NCBI GenBank assembly: GCA_029552945.1
Contig: JAKPDD010000041.1
Location: 23,104 to 87,103, forward strand
Direction of reading: 5' to 3'
Length of the DNA stretch: 64,000 nucleotides
Origin: Spirochaetota bacterium
Lineage (GTDB): Bacteria > Spirochaetota > GWB1-36-13 > JAKPDD01
A model generated the notes under the pieces. It did not search any database and was not told where the DNA came from. It saw only the letters and a list, made by a program, of their open reading frames with translations. Of this stretch, positions 1-8,406 are shown in pieces. The position numbers were made by a program, and so were the translations under genes. Numbering within the stretch: position 1 is the first letter of the stretch; every line of letters starts with the position of its first letter.

Positions 1-1968
1 AACACTGAACAGGTTGCATCTGATTCAAGTGAACTCTTAAAAGAGGTAAATAGTAAATTAGCTCTTCTTGAAACAAACCTTACTTTACCTGAACTTGAGG
101 TTTTAAAATCAACAATTGAAGGATATAAGGATAAAGTAAAATCAATTGACCTTATCAAAAAAATAGATAGTGCTCTAGTAACAATAGAGGCTAAAATAGC
201 AGCACTTAAAGGTAAAGAGGAGATAGCAAAAAAGATAAGTGAGATAGAGTCTGAATATGTTTCAATTGCTAAGATTAATTTAGTTTTACCAAAAGGTAAT
301 TCTGTAAGCCAACTTGATAGTTTGATAGAGGAAGCAAAAAAGTATATAGCTACTCTTGAAGGATTGAAATCAACAATAGATACAATTTTAAAATCATTAG
401 ATTCTAGTTATGAAAATGAAAAAGCTACATTAAACAAGATAGCTTCTGAAATTTCTAAAAAGATATTTGAGATTACTGCTGTTATGGATTCTGCTATAAA
501 CACTAAGGTAGGATTGGCAGATAAAGAAGAAATTGAAAAAGCTATTGTAAGTAAAATTGAGAAAATTACAAAGGAAATAGGAAGTGTTGTATCAATAACA
601 GTTTTAGACTCAAATATTATATCATTTCTAAATAACATCAAATCTGCAATAGACTCTACTAATGATATTAATAATCTTGATGTTTTAAGGTCAAATCTTA
701 TAAAAATGGAGCCAGATATAAACAAAGGTATAGCAGACAATAACTTTAAGTTAGCTAAAATATCTGAGTTAATATCAAGTTTAGAATCCTTACTAAAAGA
801 GGCTGAAAAATCTGGTTCAAGCAGTGTAAATACTATCAAGAACCTTATAGCAAGCTTACAGTCAGCAAAACAGGTTGCAGAGAAAGATGCAGCACAATTA
901 CAAAACTTTAAGAATATTATACTTGACTCAAAGAAAGCAACAATTGATAAGATAAACTCTTTAAAAGAGTCACAGTTTATAAATAGTTTAAAGGATGAAT
1001 ATAATAAAACTATATCGACAGTTGAACCAAAATTAACAGAAATTACTCAGGCTATTAAAGTTAAAGAACTTATAGCAGCAAAAGATGAAATTGAAGAGAT
1101 TTTAAATACAAGTTTTGAAATAGATGGAAATACTATTACAAGACTTGAGTCTATAAAGAATGAACTTGAAAAGATAGACTTAAGTTCATATTATGAAACT
1201 TTAGCTGAAATTAGAGAAATGATAAATATCCTTGCTGTTAAAGGTGGGAAATATTTGGAGGGGATAGATGCTAAGATAGCAAGTATAGATTCTATTGTAA
1301 AATCTTTAGATGAAATAATAAAAGTACAAAAAGAAACTGTAGATAATATACCAGACATCATTGAAGAAGTAAATGAAACTATAGCAGAGTTAAAAACTTT
1401 TGATGTTGAAGAACCTGTTGTAGCTCCAATATTATCTCAAGATGATGTAAATGATAGTGTGTTTAAAGAAGTTTATAATATAATATTAGATTCAAAGAAT
1501 GGAAGATCTTTTGAGAAGACTAAGCAGCTTATAAAAGAGATTAAAACAGTAGTTGTAAAAAATGGTAAAAAGGTTGTAAGCAAGAACACGTATAAGACTA
1601 AAGAAAATATAAAGATAAAATATATTGAGGTAAATGGTGATGAGATAACATTCTATAGAGTTGTAAGAAAACTTGTTTATAATGTCAAGAATGAAAGGCA
1701 GGAGGGTTCAAATACAGTTATTGAGACAGTAAAAAGATATGAGTTTGTAAATAAACCTGTAAAAAAATGGAAAATAGAAGTTGTAAATGGTGAGCCTACA
1801 ATAGTAAACATTTATCAATCTAAAATTGTAAAAGGTGTATGGACAAATTATAAGAAAATTAAGTCATTCACATTGGGAACAAAGAGTAACGCTTATGATA
1901 AAATTAAAAAACTTGGAATAGTTGTTGAAAACTCTACAATAAACTCTAAAGGTAATCCTAATAAATAG
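1..1968 (+). CDS. Long coiled-coil protein, 5' end outside the window
   Basis: The reading frame is open from base 1 to the TAG at 1966-1968, so this is the C-terminal 655 residues of a longer protein; an internal TTG at 322 is not the true start. About the first 470 visible residues are Lys/Glu/Ile/Ser-rich helix with few prolines and near-heptad spacing, typical of a long coiled coil. The last 170 residues change to beta-type sequence rich in Lys, Val, Tyr and Thr (about 1480-1960), which looks like a folded C-terminal domain. No catalytic motif or membrane segment is visible. The N-terminus, which would show a signal peptide or anchor, is missing, so location is unknown. I do not recognise the family; a surface, sheath or scaffold protein is only a guess from the architecture. 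Confidence 0.85.
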   Translation, partial: NTEQVASDSSELLKEVNSKLALLETNLTLPELEVLKSTIEGYKDKVKSIDLIKKIDSALVTIEAKIAALKGKEEIAKKISEIESEYVSIAKINLVLPKGNSVSQLDSLIEEAKKYIATLEGLKSTIDTILKSLDSSYENEKATLNKIASEISKKIFEITAVMDSAINTKVGLADKEEIEKAIVSKIEKITKEIGSVVSITVLDSNIISFLNNIKSAIDSTNDINNLDVLRSNLIKMEPDINKGIADNNFKLAKISELISSLESLLKEAEKSGSSSVNTIKNLIASLQSAKQVAEKDAAQLQNFKNIILDSKKATIDKINSLKESQFINSLKDEYNKTISTVEPKLTEITQAIKVKELIAAKDEIEEILNTSFEIDGNTITRLESIKNELEKIDLSSYYETLAEIREMINILAVKGGKYLEGIDAKIASIDSIVKSLDEIIKVQKETVDNIPDIIEEVNETIAELKTFDVEEPVVAPILSQDDVNDSVFKEVYNIILDSKNGRSFEKTKQLIKEIKTVVVKNGKKVVSKNTYKTKENIKIKYIEVNGDEITFYRVVRKLVYNVKNERQEGSNTVIETVKRYEFVNKPVKKWKIEVVNGEPTIVNIYQSKIVKGVWTNYKKIKSFTLGTKSNAYDKIKKLGIVVENSTINSKGNPNK

Positions 1969-1976
1969 TTAAAAAG

Positions 1977-2001
1977 AAAGAGGGCTTTTCAAGCCCTCTT
2001 T
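1977..2001. terminator. Bidirectional intrinsic terminator
   Basis: A perfect 11-bp stem (AAAGAGGGCTT / AAGCCCTCTTT) closes a 3-base TTC loop. It sits between two converging genes that end at 1968 (plus) and 2013 (minus). The stem has A runs on its left and T-rich sequence inside its right arm, so it can work in both directions. It is one of only two GC-containing hairpins of this quality seen in the window. Confidence 0.9.
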
Positions 2002-2012
2002 GTAAAATAATT

Positions 2013-2966
2013 TTATTTATTTTTTACAATAAACCAATTAATAAACTCTTTTATACCATCTTCTATTTCTTTTTGTGGTGAATACCCAATAATTTTTTTA
2101 GCTTTACTTATATCAGCAAAGGTTATAGGAAGGTCACCTGGTTCAGGGTCTTTATATATTATATCGGCTTTTTTTGAAAGATTTTTTTCTATTAATGATA
2201 TTACATAGCTAAGTTCAACAGTCCTTGATTCACCCAGGTTTAGAGTAAGAAATACTTTTTTATTATTATTTAAATATTGTATGGACTTTTTGATTCCATC
2301 AAGTATATCGTCAATATAGGTAAAGTCTCTTTTCTGTTTCCCATCCCCATATACTTCGATTGGTTTATTTTCATATATAAGCTTTGTAAACTTATGTATT
2401 GCAAGGTCTGGTCTCTGCCTTGGCCCATAGACAGTAAAAAACCTTAAGTTTATTGTATCTATATCATATATAGAATGATATACATGATTTATTTCTTCAC
2501 AGGCTTTTTTTGTTGCAGCATAGAATGATATTGGAGTATCTATTTTCATATCTTCTGAAAATGGTACCTCTTTTATATTCCCGTATACAGATGAGGAGGA
2601 TGCAAATATGTATTTCTTGATATTTTTTTTAGCCATTATTTCAAGTAAGTTCATTGTACCTTTTATATTTACATCTTCATATAATTCAGGCTTTTTAAGA
2701 GAAGGCCTTACACCAGCCATTGCTGCAAGGTGAACAACAATCTCTATTTTGTATTTATCAAAAATTTTATTTAAAAAATTTTTATCTCTGATATCACCTT
2801 CTTCTATTATTACGTTCTTTTTCTTAGAAAGTATCTCTCTTACATTATCTCTTTTTATAGATGGGTCATAGTAGTCATTAAAATTGTCTATACCTATTAT
2901 TTCATAATCAAGGTTCTCAGCCAGGTGAGAACCTATGAATCCTGCTATTCCTGTTATAAGTATCAA
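2013..2966 (-). CDS. NAD-dependent nucleotide-sugar epimerase (UDP-glucuronate 4-epimerase-like)
   Basis: Extended short-chain dehydrogenase of 317 residues that interconverts nucleotide-sugar epimers in the cytoplasm for polysaccharide synthesis. Visible features are the Rossmann motif GIAGFIG (6-12), GDIRD (57-61), the AGVRPSLKKPELY segment (84-96) typical of UDP-glucuronate 4-epimerases, the Ser run before SVYG (123-129), and the catalytic pair Tyr149-xxx-Lys153. The start is TTG at 2966, preceded by AAGAGG seven bases upstream. The gene follows ahcY by 11 bp and is probably cotranscribed with it, although there is no metabolic link. UDP-glucose or dTDP-sugar substrates cannot be excluded. 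Confidence 0.88.
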   Translation of the reverse strand: MILITGIAGFIGSHLAENLDYEIIGIDNFNDYYDPSIKRDNVREILSKKKNVIIEEGDIRDKNFLNKIFDKYKIEIVVHLAAMAGVRPSLKKPELYEDVNIKGTMNLLEIMAKKNIKKYIFASSSSVYGNIKEVPFSEDMKIDTPISFYAATKKACEEINHVYHSIYDIDTINLRFFTVYGPRQRPDLAIHKFTKLIYENKPIEVYGDGKQKRDFTYIDDILDGIKKSIQYLNNNKKVFLTLNLGESRTVELSYVISLIEKNLSKKADIIYKDPEPGDLPITFADISKAKKIIGYSPQKEIEDGIKEFINWFIVKNK

Positions 2967-2977
2967 TGTTTTACCTC

Positions 2978-4387
2978 TTAATATCTATAGTGTGATGGCT
3001 TATATGGGCCTTCTATTGGAACACCTATATATTTAGCCTGTTTTTCATTAAGTTTTGTTATTTTAGCACCGATTTTTTCAAGGTGTAGTCTTGCAACTTC
3101 TTCATCGAGTTTTTTAGGGAGCATATATACACCTATTTTGTAATTATTTTTCCATAAGTCTATTTGTGCAAGTACCTGGTTTGAAAATGAGTTTGACATA
3201 ACAAAAGATGGATGGCCTGTTGCACAACCCAGGTTAACAAGTCTTCCCTCAGCAAGTATATATATTGAATGACCATCAGGAAAAGTGTACATATCTACCC
3301 CGGGTTTTATGTTTATCTTTTTTATGCCTTTTCTTGAATTAAGTCTTCCAACCTGGATTTCACTATCAAAGTGCCCTATATTACAGACTATTGCCTGGTC
3401 CTTCATTTTTTCCATATGTTCGAGTGTTATAACATCTATGTTTCCTGTTGCTGTAACATATATGTCTGCTATGCCAAGTGTGTCTTCAACAGTTTTAACC
3501 TCGTATCCTTCCATTGCAGCCTGTAAAGCACATATTGGGTCAATCTCTGTTACTATAACTTTTGCACCCATTCCTTTTAGTGCCTGAGCACTTCCTTTAC
3601 CAACTTCGCCATAACCACATACGACAGCAGTTTTTCCAGCAATCATAACATCTGTAGCTCTTTTTATTCCATCTATTAAAGATTCTCTACAACCGTATAT
3701 GTTATCAAACTTAGACTTTGTAACAGAATCATTTACGTTTATTGCAGGGAAAAGTAGTTCACCTTTTTCAAGCATCTGATATAACCTATGGACACCTGTA
3801 GTTGTCTCTTCTGATACTCCTTTTATTCTTTTAACAAATCTATGCCACTTATTATTATCTCTTTTTAACTCATCTTTTAATACTTCAATAAGGAACTTTT
3901 CATCCTCACTTTCTGGTTCTTTGTCAAGTATAGCCGGATTTTCTTCAGCTTTATAACCTAAATGAACCATTAGAGTTGCATCACCACCATCATCTACTAT
4001 AAGATCAGGGCCATCCCCATCATCAAAAGTAAGAGCTTCATTTAATAGTTCCCAATACTCTTTTAAAGTCTCTCCTTTCCATGCAAATACTGGTATTCCT
4101 GCTTTTGCAATTGCAGCTGCAGCATGGTCTTGAGTAGAAAATATATTACATGATGCCCACCTTACTTCTGCCCCTAGTTCCACGAGTGTTTCAATAAGTA
4201 CAGCAGTCTGAATAGTCATGTGTAGGGACCCTGTTATTCTTGCACCTTTTAATGGTTTATTTTTCCCATATTTTTCTCTTATTGCCATTAAACCTGGCAT
4301 CTCTTTTTCTGCAATATTTATCTCTTTTCTCCCCCATTCAGCCAGGTTTATATCCTTAATTTTATATTTTGTTCTTGTTAGTAACAT
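2978..4387 (-). CDS. ahcY: Adenosylhomocysteinase
   Basis: Hydrolyses S-adenosylhomocysteine to adenosine and homocysteine, removing the product inhibitor of methyltransferases. The 469-residue length fits the bacterial family. Visible are the substrate-domain SLHMTIQTA (54-62), EETTTGV (193-199), SVTKSKFDN (221-229) with the lysine near the nicotinamide, the NAD-binding GYGEVGKG (258-265), and the conserved C-terminal PSHYRY tail, close to the usual PDHYRY. The start ATG has AAGGAG about eight bases upstream. It lies 12 bp after the ArsR-methyltransferase gene, which is the expected partner if that protein is a SahR-type regulator. MetH, the next step of the cycle, is encoded separately at 42348-44783. 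Confidence 0.97.
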   Translation of the reverse strand: MLLTRTKYKIKDINLAEWGRKEINIAEKEMPGLMAIREKYGKNKPLKGARITGSLHMTIQTAVLIETLVELGAEVRWASCNIFSTQDHAAAAIAKAGIPVFAWKGETLKEYWELLNEALTFDDGDGPDLIVDDGGDATLMVHLGYKAEENPAILDKEPESEDEKFLIEVLKDELKRDNNKWHRFVKRIKGVSEETTTGVHRLYQMLEKGELLFPAINVNDSVTKSKFDNIYGCRESLIDGIKRATDVMIAGKTAVVCGYGEVGKGSAQALKGMGAKVIVTEIDPICALQAAMEGYEVKTVEDTLGIADIYVTATGNIDVITLEHMEKMKDQAIVCNIGHFDSEIQVGRLNSRKGIKKINIKPGVDMYTFPDGHSIYILAEGRLVNLGCATGHPSFVMSNSFSNQVLAQIDLWKNNYKIGVYMLPKKLDEEVARLHLEKIGAKITKLNEKQAKYIGVPIEGPYKPSHYRY

Positions 4388-4399
4388 GATATTACTCCT

Positions 4400-5293
4400 T
4401 TATTTTTTTTCTATATGAATTATAAAATTATCAGGTAAGTTATTAGTGTTTTCTAAAAGATAGTAATCTTTTAATTTAAAACCTTCACTTAAAATATTTT
4501 TTATATACTCTAAGTCAAAACCAAGCCATATATCACCATATTCCTGTCTCATGTTTTCATAATTGTGTTTGTAAAAATCTACTATTATAAGTTTACCGCC
4601 ACTCTTTAATATTCGTAAACATTCTCTAATAGCATCTCTTGGCTCACCTATATGGTGTAATACCATATTCATGAATATTATGTCAAAATAGTTTTTTTCA
4701 AAATCTGTTTTTGTAATATCTTCTCTATAAAATTTTATTCTTTCAAATTCATCTTTTGAAAACAGATTGCTGTTTATAGAATCTCTATAATAATCTATTG
4801 CATAAAGTTCAATAGACCTATTTTTAGCTAATATTTTTAATAATTTCCCTTCTCCACAACCCGCATCGAGAACTCTTGAGTTTGATGGTATTAAAAAAGC
4901 AAAAGCAAATATAAGGTTGTCAAGAGAGTAGAATTGTCCTAAGCCTTGTCCTTCATTTGTCAAAAAAAACTTTCTTGATATAAAGTTTCTTTTTTCACTT
5001 ATTATCTCAAGTCTATCAATATCATCTTTAAACTCTTTATCTTTAAATATATCTTCAAGAAAAGAGGATATTTTTGGATCGATTTTATTAAGAGAATAAA
5101 ATCTCCAGGTGCCATCTTTTCTTTCTTTAACAAGACCTATTGACTTTAATATTTTAAGGTGTTTAGATACATTTGACTGTGTTGTTGATAATATATCAAT
5201 TATTTCATTTACATTAAGTTCTCTATTGAATAAAAGATTTAGTATCCTAAGTCTTGTTTTGTCTGATATACCTTTTAATATGTTAAGCCACAT
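4400..5293 (-). CDS. ArsR-family regulator fused to a SAM-methyltransferase fold (SahR-like)
   Basis: The 297 residues form two domains. An ArsR winged helix (1-75, recognition helix about 36-55, TTQSNVSKHLKILK) precedes a class I methyltransferase fold with motif I VLDAGCGEG (141-149) and a later IRECLRILKSGGKLIIVD strand. The metal-binding Cys pair of classical ArsR proteins is absent. In the described SahR regulators of Proteobacteria, the methyltransferase-like domain senses S-adenosylhomocysteine and releases DNA, inducing ahcY and met genes. Gene order here (immediately upstream of ahcY, 12-bp gap) and architecture both match. An inverted repeat at 5307-5324, just before the start, is a possible operator. 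The SahR assignment is inference; a true methyltransferase with a DNA-binding domain is the alternative. Confidence 0.8.
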   Translation of the reverse strand: MWLNILKGISDKTRLRILNLLFNRELNVNEIIDILSTTQSNVSKHLKILKSIGLVKERKDGTWRFYSLNKIDPKISSFLEDIFKDKEFKDDIDRLEIISEKRNFISRKFFLTNEGQGLGQFYSLDNLIFAFAFLIPSNSRVLDAGCGEGKLLKILAKNRSIELYAIDYYRDSINSNLFSKDEFERIKFYREDITKTDFEKNYFDIIFMNMVLHHIGEPRDAIRECLRILKSGGKLIIVDFYKHNYENMRQEYGDIWLGFDLEYIKNILSEGFKLKDYYLLENTNNLPDNFIIHIEKK

Positions 5294-5306
5294 ATATATA
5301 TTACTC

Positions 5307-5324
5307 TATAACCATTTAGTTATA
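5307..5324. promoter_or_regulatory. Inverted repeat upstream of the SahR-like gene, candidate operator
   Basis: TATAAC and GTTATA form a perfect 6-6-6 inverted repeat (TATAAC-CATTTA-GTTATA) 14 bases before the start codon of the ArsR-methyltransferase gene. ArsR-family dimers bind short AT-rich inverted repeats at such positions. The background is very AT-rich, so chance is a real alternative; the C/G pair in the arms is the main reason to list it. Confidence 0.4.
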
Positions 5325-5362
5325 TTAAATATAATCAAAAATATTTAAAAATAGAAATGAGT

Positions 5363-8113
5363 TTATTTGCCGCAACAGTTTTTATATTTTTTACCACTTC
5401 CGCAAGGGCATGGCTCATTTCTTCCTATTTTCTTTTTTACGCCAACTTTAAGTAATTCTCCCCTTTCTTCTGAGGTCTTTATTGAGCTATTTCCAAACTC
5501 ATCTTCAAATCTTACTTTTCTTTCTATTTTGGAAGTAAAGAGAATATGCAGTACATCCTCTTTTAGAGATTGTAACATTTGATCAAATAGATTTGATGCT
5601 TCTATTTTATATTCAACTAATGGGTTTTTTTCACCGTAAGACCTTAAACCTATACCTTCCTGTAATTCATCAATTACATAAAGGTGTCTCTTCCATTTTG
5701 AGTCTATTATTTGTAGTAGTACTATTCTTTCTATTTCCCTTAATATGTTGGAACCAACTTCACTTTCTTTTTTTTCATAGAAGCTTATCAATCTATTTAT
5801 TACACTATCAACTGCCTCTTCAATAAAATAGGATCCTTCAAGTTTAATATTTACGCCGAAAACCTGATAGATTCTATTTAAAAACTCGTTTAAGTTTGAC
5901 TTTTCAAGTCTTTTTCCACCACCACTATAATATCTTGCTTCTTCGAAAACAAACTCTTTTATCATTGTAATTATTTCTGCTTTTATATCATCATTAAATA
6001 AGACTTTGTCACGTATATTATATATCTTTGTTCTTTGATTGTTCATAACTTCGTCATATTCAAGTAAGTGTTTTCTTATTTCAAAGTTTCTCATTTCAAC
6101 TCTTTTTTGAGCTTTTTCTATACTTTTTGTAACCCACTTATGTTCAATAGGCTCATTTTCTTTAAATCCTGCTCTCTCAAGCCAGGGTAGTATTCTATCT
6201 GAGCCGAATAGTCTCATTAGGTCATCCTCAAGTGATAAATAGAACCTACTGTAACCAGGGTCACCCTGTCTTCCTGATCTACCTCTTAGCTGATTGTCAA
6301 TTCTCCTTGCCTCATGTCTTTCACTACCAATTACATGAAGTCCACCAAGTTTAATAACTTTTTTATTCTCCTCTTTCCAGTTTGCATATAGTCTCTGTAG
6401 ATAATTTACTACTTTCTCCTCTTTTAACTGAGCTAATTCACTTATAGGTTCAATGTATGAAAATGCAATATTAAGTTTATTATCAAAAATATTTTTAATA
6501 TACATCTGTACTGGGACCTCTTTTATCCATTTTCTATCTATTATGTTCTCGAGATATTTTTCTGCCTGGAATGTTGGATTACCACCTAGTACTATATCTG
6601 TTCCTCTACCTGCCATATTTGTTGCAATTGTAACTTTTCCTACCTGGCCTGCTTGTGCTATTATTTCAGCTTCTTTTTCATGTTGTTTAGCATTTAAAAC
6701 ATTATGTGGTATCTTTTTCTTAGAAAGGAGTTTACTAAGGTGCTCTGAAGTTTCAACAGCAATAGTACCAAGTAGAACCGGCACACCTTTTTTATGGAGA
6801 TTTACTATCTCTTCTGTTATTGCCTCATACTTTGCTTTTTTATTTTTATATATAAGGTCTGGTGCATCTATTCTTATTACTGGTTTATTTGGTGGTATTA
6901 CAATAACATCCATTCCATATATTTTCATAAACTCTTCAGCTTCTGTTTCAGCAGTACCTGTCATACCTGCAAGTTTTTCATACATTTTAAAATAATTTTG
7001 TATTGTTATTGTTGCAAGTGTCTGGTTCTCTCTTCTTATTGTTACCCTCTCTTTTGCTTCTATAGCCTGGTGTAGGCCATCACTATACCTTCTTCCCTCA
7101 AGTGGTCTACCTGTATTTTCATCTATTATGATAACTTCGCCATTTTTTACCATATAATCTTTGTCTCTTTTAAATAGTTTATGTGCCCTTAATGCTTGAT
7201 GAATACAGTGAACAAGTTCTATGTTTTTACCTTTGTATAGGTCGTTTATACCAAATATCTCTTCTACTTTTCCTATTCCCTCTTCTGTTAGTACAACACT
7301 TTTTTCTTTTTCTTCCAGTTGATAGTCACCACTACCAGGTATCCATTTTCCATCAGGTCCTTTTTGGGCAGGTTTAAGTCTTGGTACAACTTTATCAGCA
7401 ATATAATATTTGTCAACATTATCTTCAGTAGGACCAGATATTATTAATGGTGTTCTTGCCTCATCTATAAGTACTGAGTCAACTTCATCTACTATGCAGT
7501 AATAATGTCCTCTCTGTACTTTCATGTCTTTATGATAAACCATATTATCTCTAAGATAATCAAAACCAAACTCACTATTTGTTCCATATACAACATCACA
7601 CTGATATACCTTTTTTCTGTCTTCTGTAGACATCATGTTTTGCAGATATCCGACAGTAAGTCCCAGGAACTTATATATTGGCCCCATCCATTCAGCATCT
7701 CTTTTTGCAAGATAGTCATTTACTGTGACTATATGAACACTCTTCCCAGTAAGTGCATTCAGGTAAACAGGTAATGTTGCAACAAGTGTTTTACCTTCAC
7801 CCGTCTTCATTTCAGCAATATTACCCCAGTGTAAAACAACCCCACCTATAAGTTGAACATCAAACGGTCTTAAACCTAATGTTCTTTTTGATACTTCTCT
7901 TACAACAGCAAAGGCTTCAGGCAATATATCATCAAGTTTTTCTCCTTTTGCTAACCTTTCTTTAAATATTGATGTCATAGCTTTCAATTGCTCATCTGTA
8001 TAATTTGAAAATTTTGGCTCAAGTTGATTGATTTTGTTAATTATTGGGTATATTTTTTTAAGTACTCTCTCATTATGAGTTCCCAAAAAAAGTTTTAATA
8101 TCTTGGCTAACAT
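5363..8113 (-). CDS. secA: Preprotein translocase ATPase
   Basis: Motor of the Sec pathway that drives unfolded preproteins through SecYEG. The 916 residues are full length. Visible are the Walker A GEGKT (105-109), the VDEVDSVLIDEARTPLIISG helicase II region, AGRGTDIVLGGNP and LRGRSGRQGDPG in nucleotide-binding domain 2, and a C-terminal zinc-binding SEC-C motif, CPCGSGKKYKNCC, at the very end. The start ATG has AAGGAG seven bases upstream. It is first in a minus-strand run secA, sahR-like, ahcY, epimerase, but the 69-bp gap holding an inverted repeat suggests the following genes can be transcribed separately. Confidence 0.98.
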   Translation of the reverse strand: MLAKILKLFLGTHNERVLKKIYPIINKINQLEPKFSNYTDEQLKAMTSIFKERLAKGEKLDDILPEAFAVVREVSKRTLGLRPFDVQLIGGVVLHWGNIAEMKTGEGKTLVATLPVYLNALTGKSVHIVTVNDYLAKRDAEWMGPIYKFLGLTVGYLQNMMSTEDRKKVYQCDVVYGTNSEFGFDYLRDNMVYHKDMKVQRGHYYCIVDEVDSVLIDEARTPLIISGPTEDNVDKYYIADKVVPRLKPAQKGPDGKWIPGSGDYQLEEKEKSVVLTEEGIGKVEEIFGINDLYKGKNIELVHCIHQALRAHKLFKRDKDYMVKNGEVIIIDENTGRPLEGRRYSDGLHQAIEAKERVTIRRENQTLATITIQNYFKMYEKLAGMTGTAETEAEEFMKIYGMDVIVIPPNKPVIRIDAPDLIYKNKKAKYEAITEEIVNLHKKGVPVLLGTIAVETSEHLSKLLSKKKIPHNVLNAKQHEKEAEIIAQAGQVGKVTIATNMAGRGTDIVLGGNPTFQAEKYLENIIDRKWIKEVPVQMYIKNIFDNKLNIAFSYIEPISELAQLKEEKVVNYLQRLYANWKEENKKVIKLGGLHVIGSERHEARRIDNQLRGRSGRQGDPGYSRFYLSLEDDLMRLFGSDRILPWLERAGFKENEPIEHKWVTKSIEKAQKRVEMRNFEIRKHLLEYDEVMNNQRTKIYNIRDKVLFNDDIKAEIITMIKEFVFEEARYYSGGGKRLEKSNLNEFLNRIYQVFGVNIKLEGSYFIEEAVDSVINRLISFYEKKESEVGSNILREIERIVLLQIIDSKWKRHLYVIDELQEGIGLRSYGEKNPLVEYKIEASNLFDQMLQSLKEDVLHILFTSKIERKVRFEDEFGNSSIKTSEERGELLKVGVKKKIGRNEPCPCGSGKKYKNCCGK

Positions 8114-8209
8114 AAGATTCTCCTTAAGGTTTTTTATCGATTTTATGATAAAATTTTAATTTTTTTAAATTTTACAGAATAACTGTTTTCTAAAATTTAA
8201 GAAAGTATT

Positions 8210-8238
8210 ATAATAAATAGAAATAAAATAGTTGTCTA
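8210..8238 (-). promoter_or_regulatory. Possible sigma-70 promoter of secA
   Basis: On the minus strand TAGACA (8233-8238) and TATTAT (8210-8215) are 17 bp apart, about 95 bp upstream of secA. An overlapping TATAAT at 8207-8212 is a better hexamer but at 20-bp spacing. The 293-bp stretch 8114-8406 between secA and sbcC is otherwise AT-rich, with no GC hairpin and no ORF longer than about 14 codons. Confidence 0.35.
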
Positions 8239-8406
8239 TAATTGTATAAGATGAGATTGATTTTTATAATCTTTATATTTTTATACTATCTTAAATATTT
8301 TTTTATGGATTTTTTAGTAGTGATTTAAACTTTTTGTTTTTATTCATTCCCAATATTTAATGGAATAATTTTTTTATTAGCATTTTTTTAATAGAAGTCT
8401 GCTATA

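Noticed and set aside
322..1968. Treating the TTG at 322 as the start of the coiled-coil protein
   Set aside because: The same frame is open back to base 1 and continues the same helical sequence, so the gene begins outside the window.
6453..6995. Antisense open frames within secA
   Set aside because: secA is a clear full-length gene with all motifs; the antisense frames follow its codon composition.
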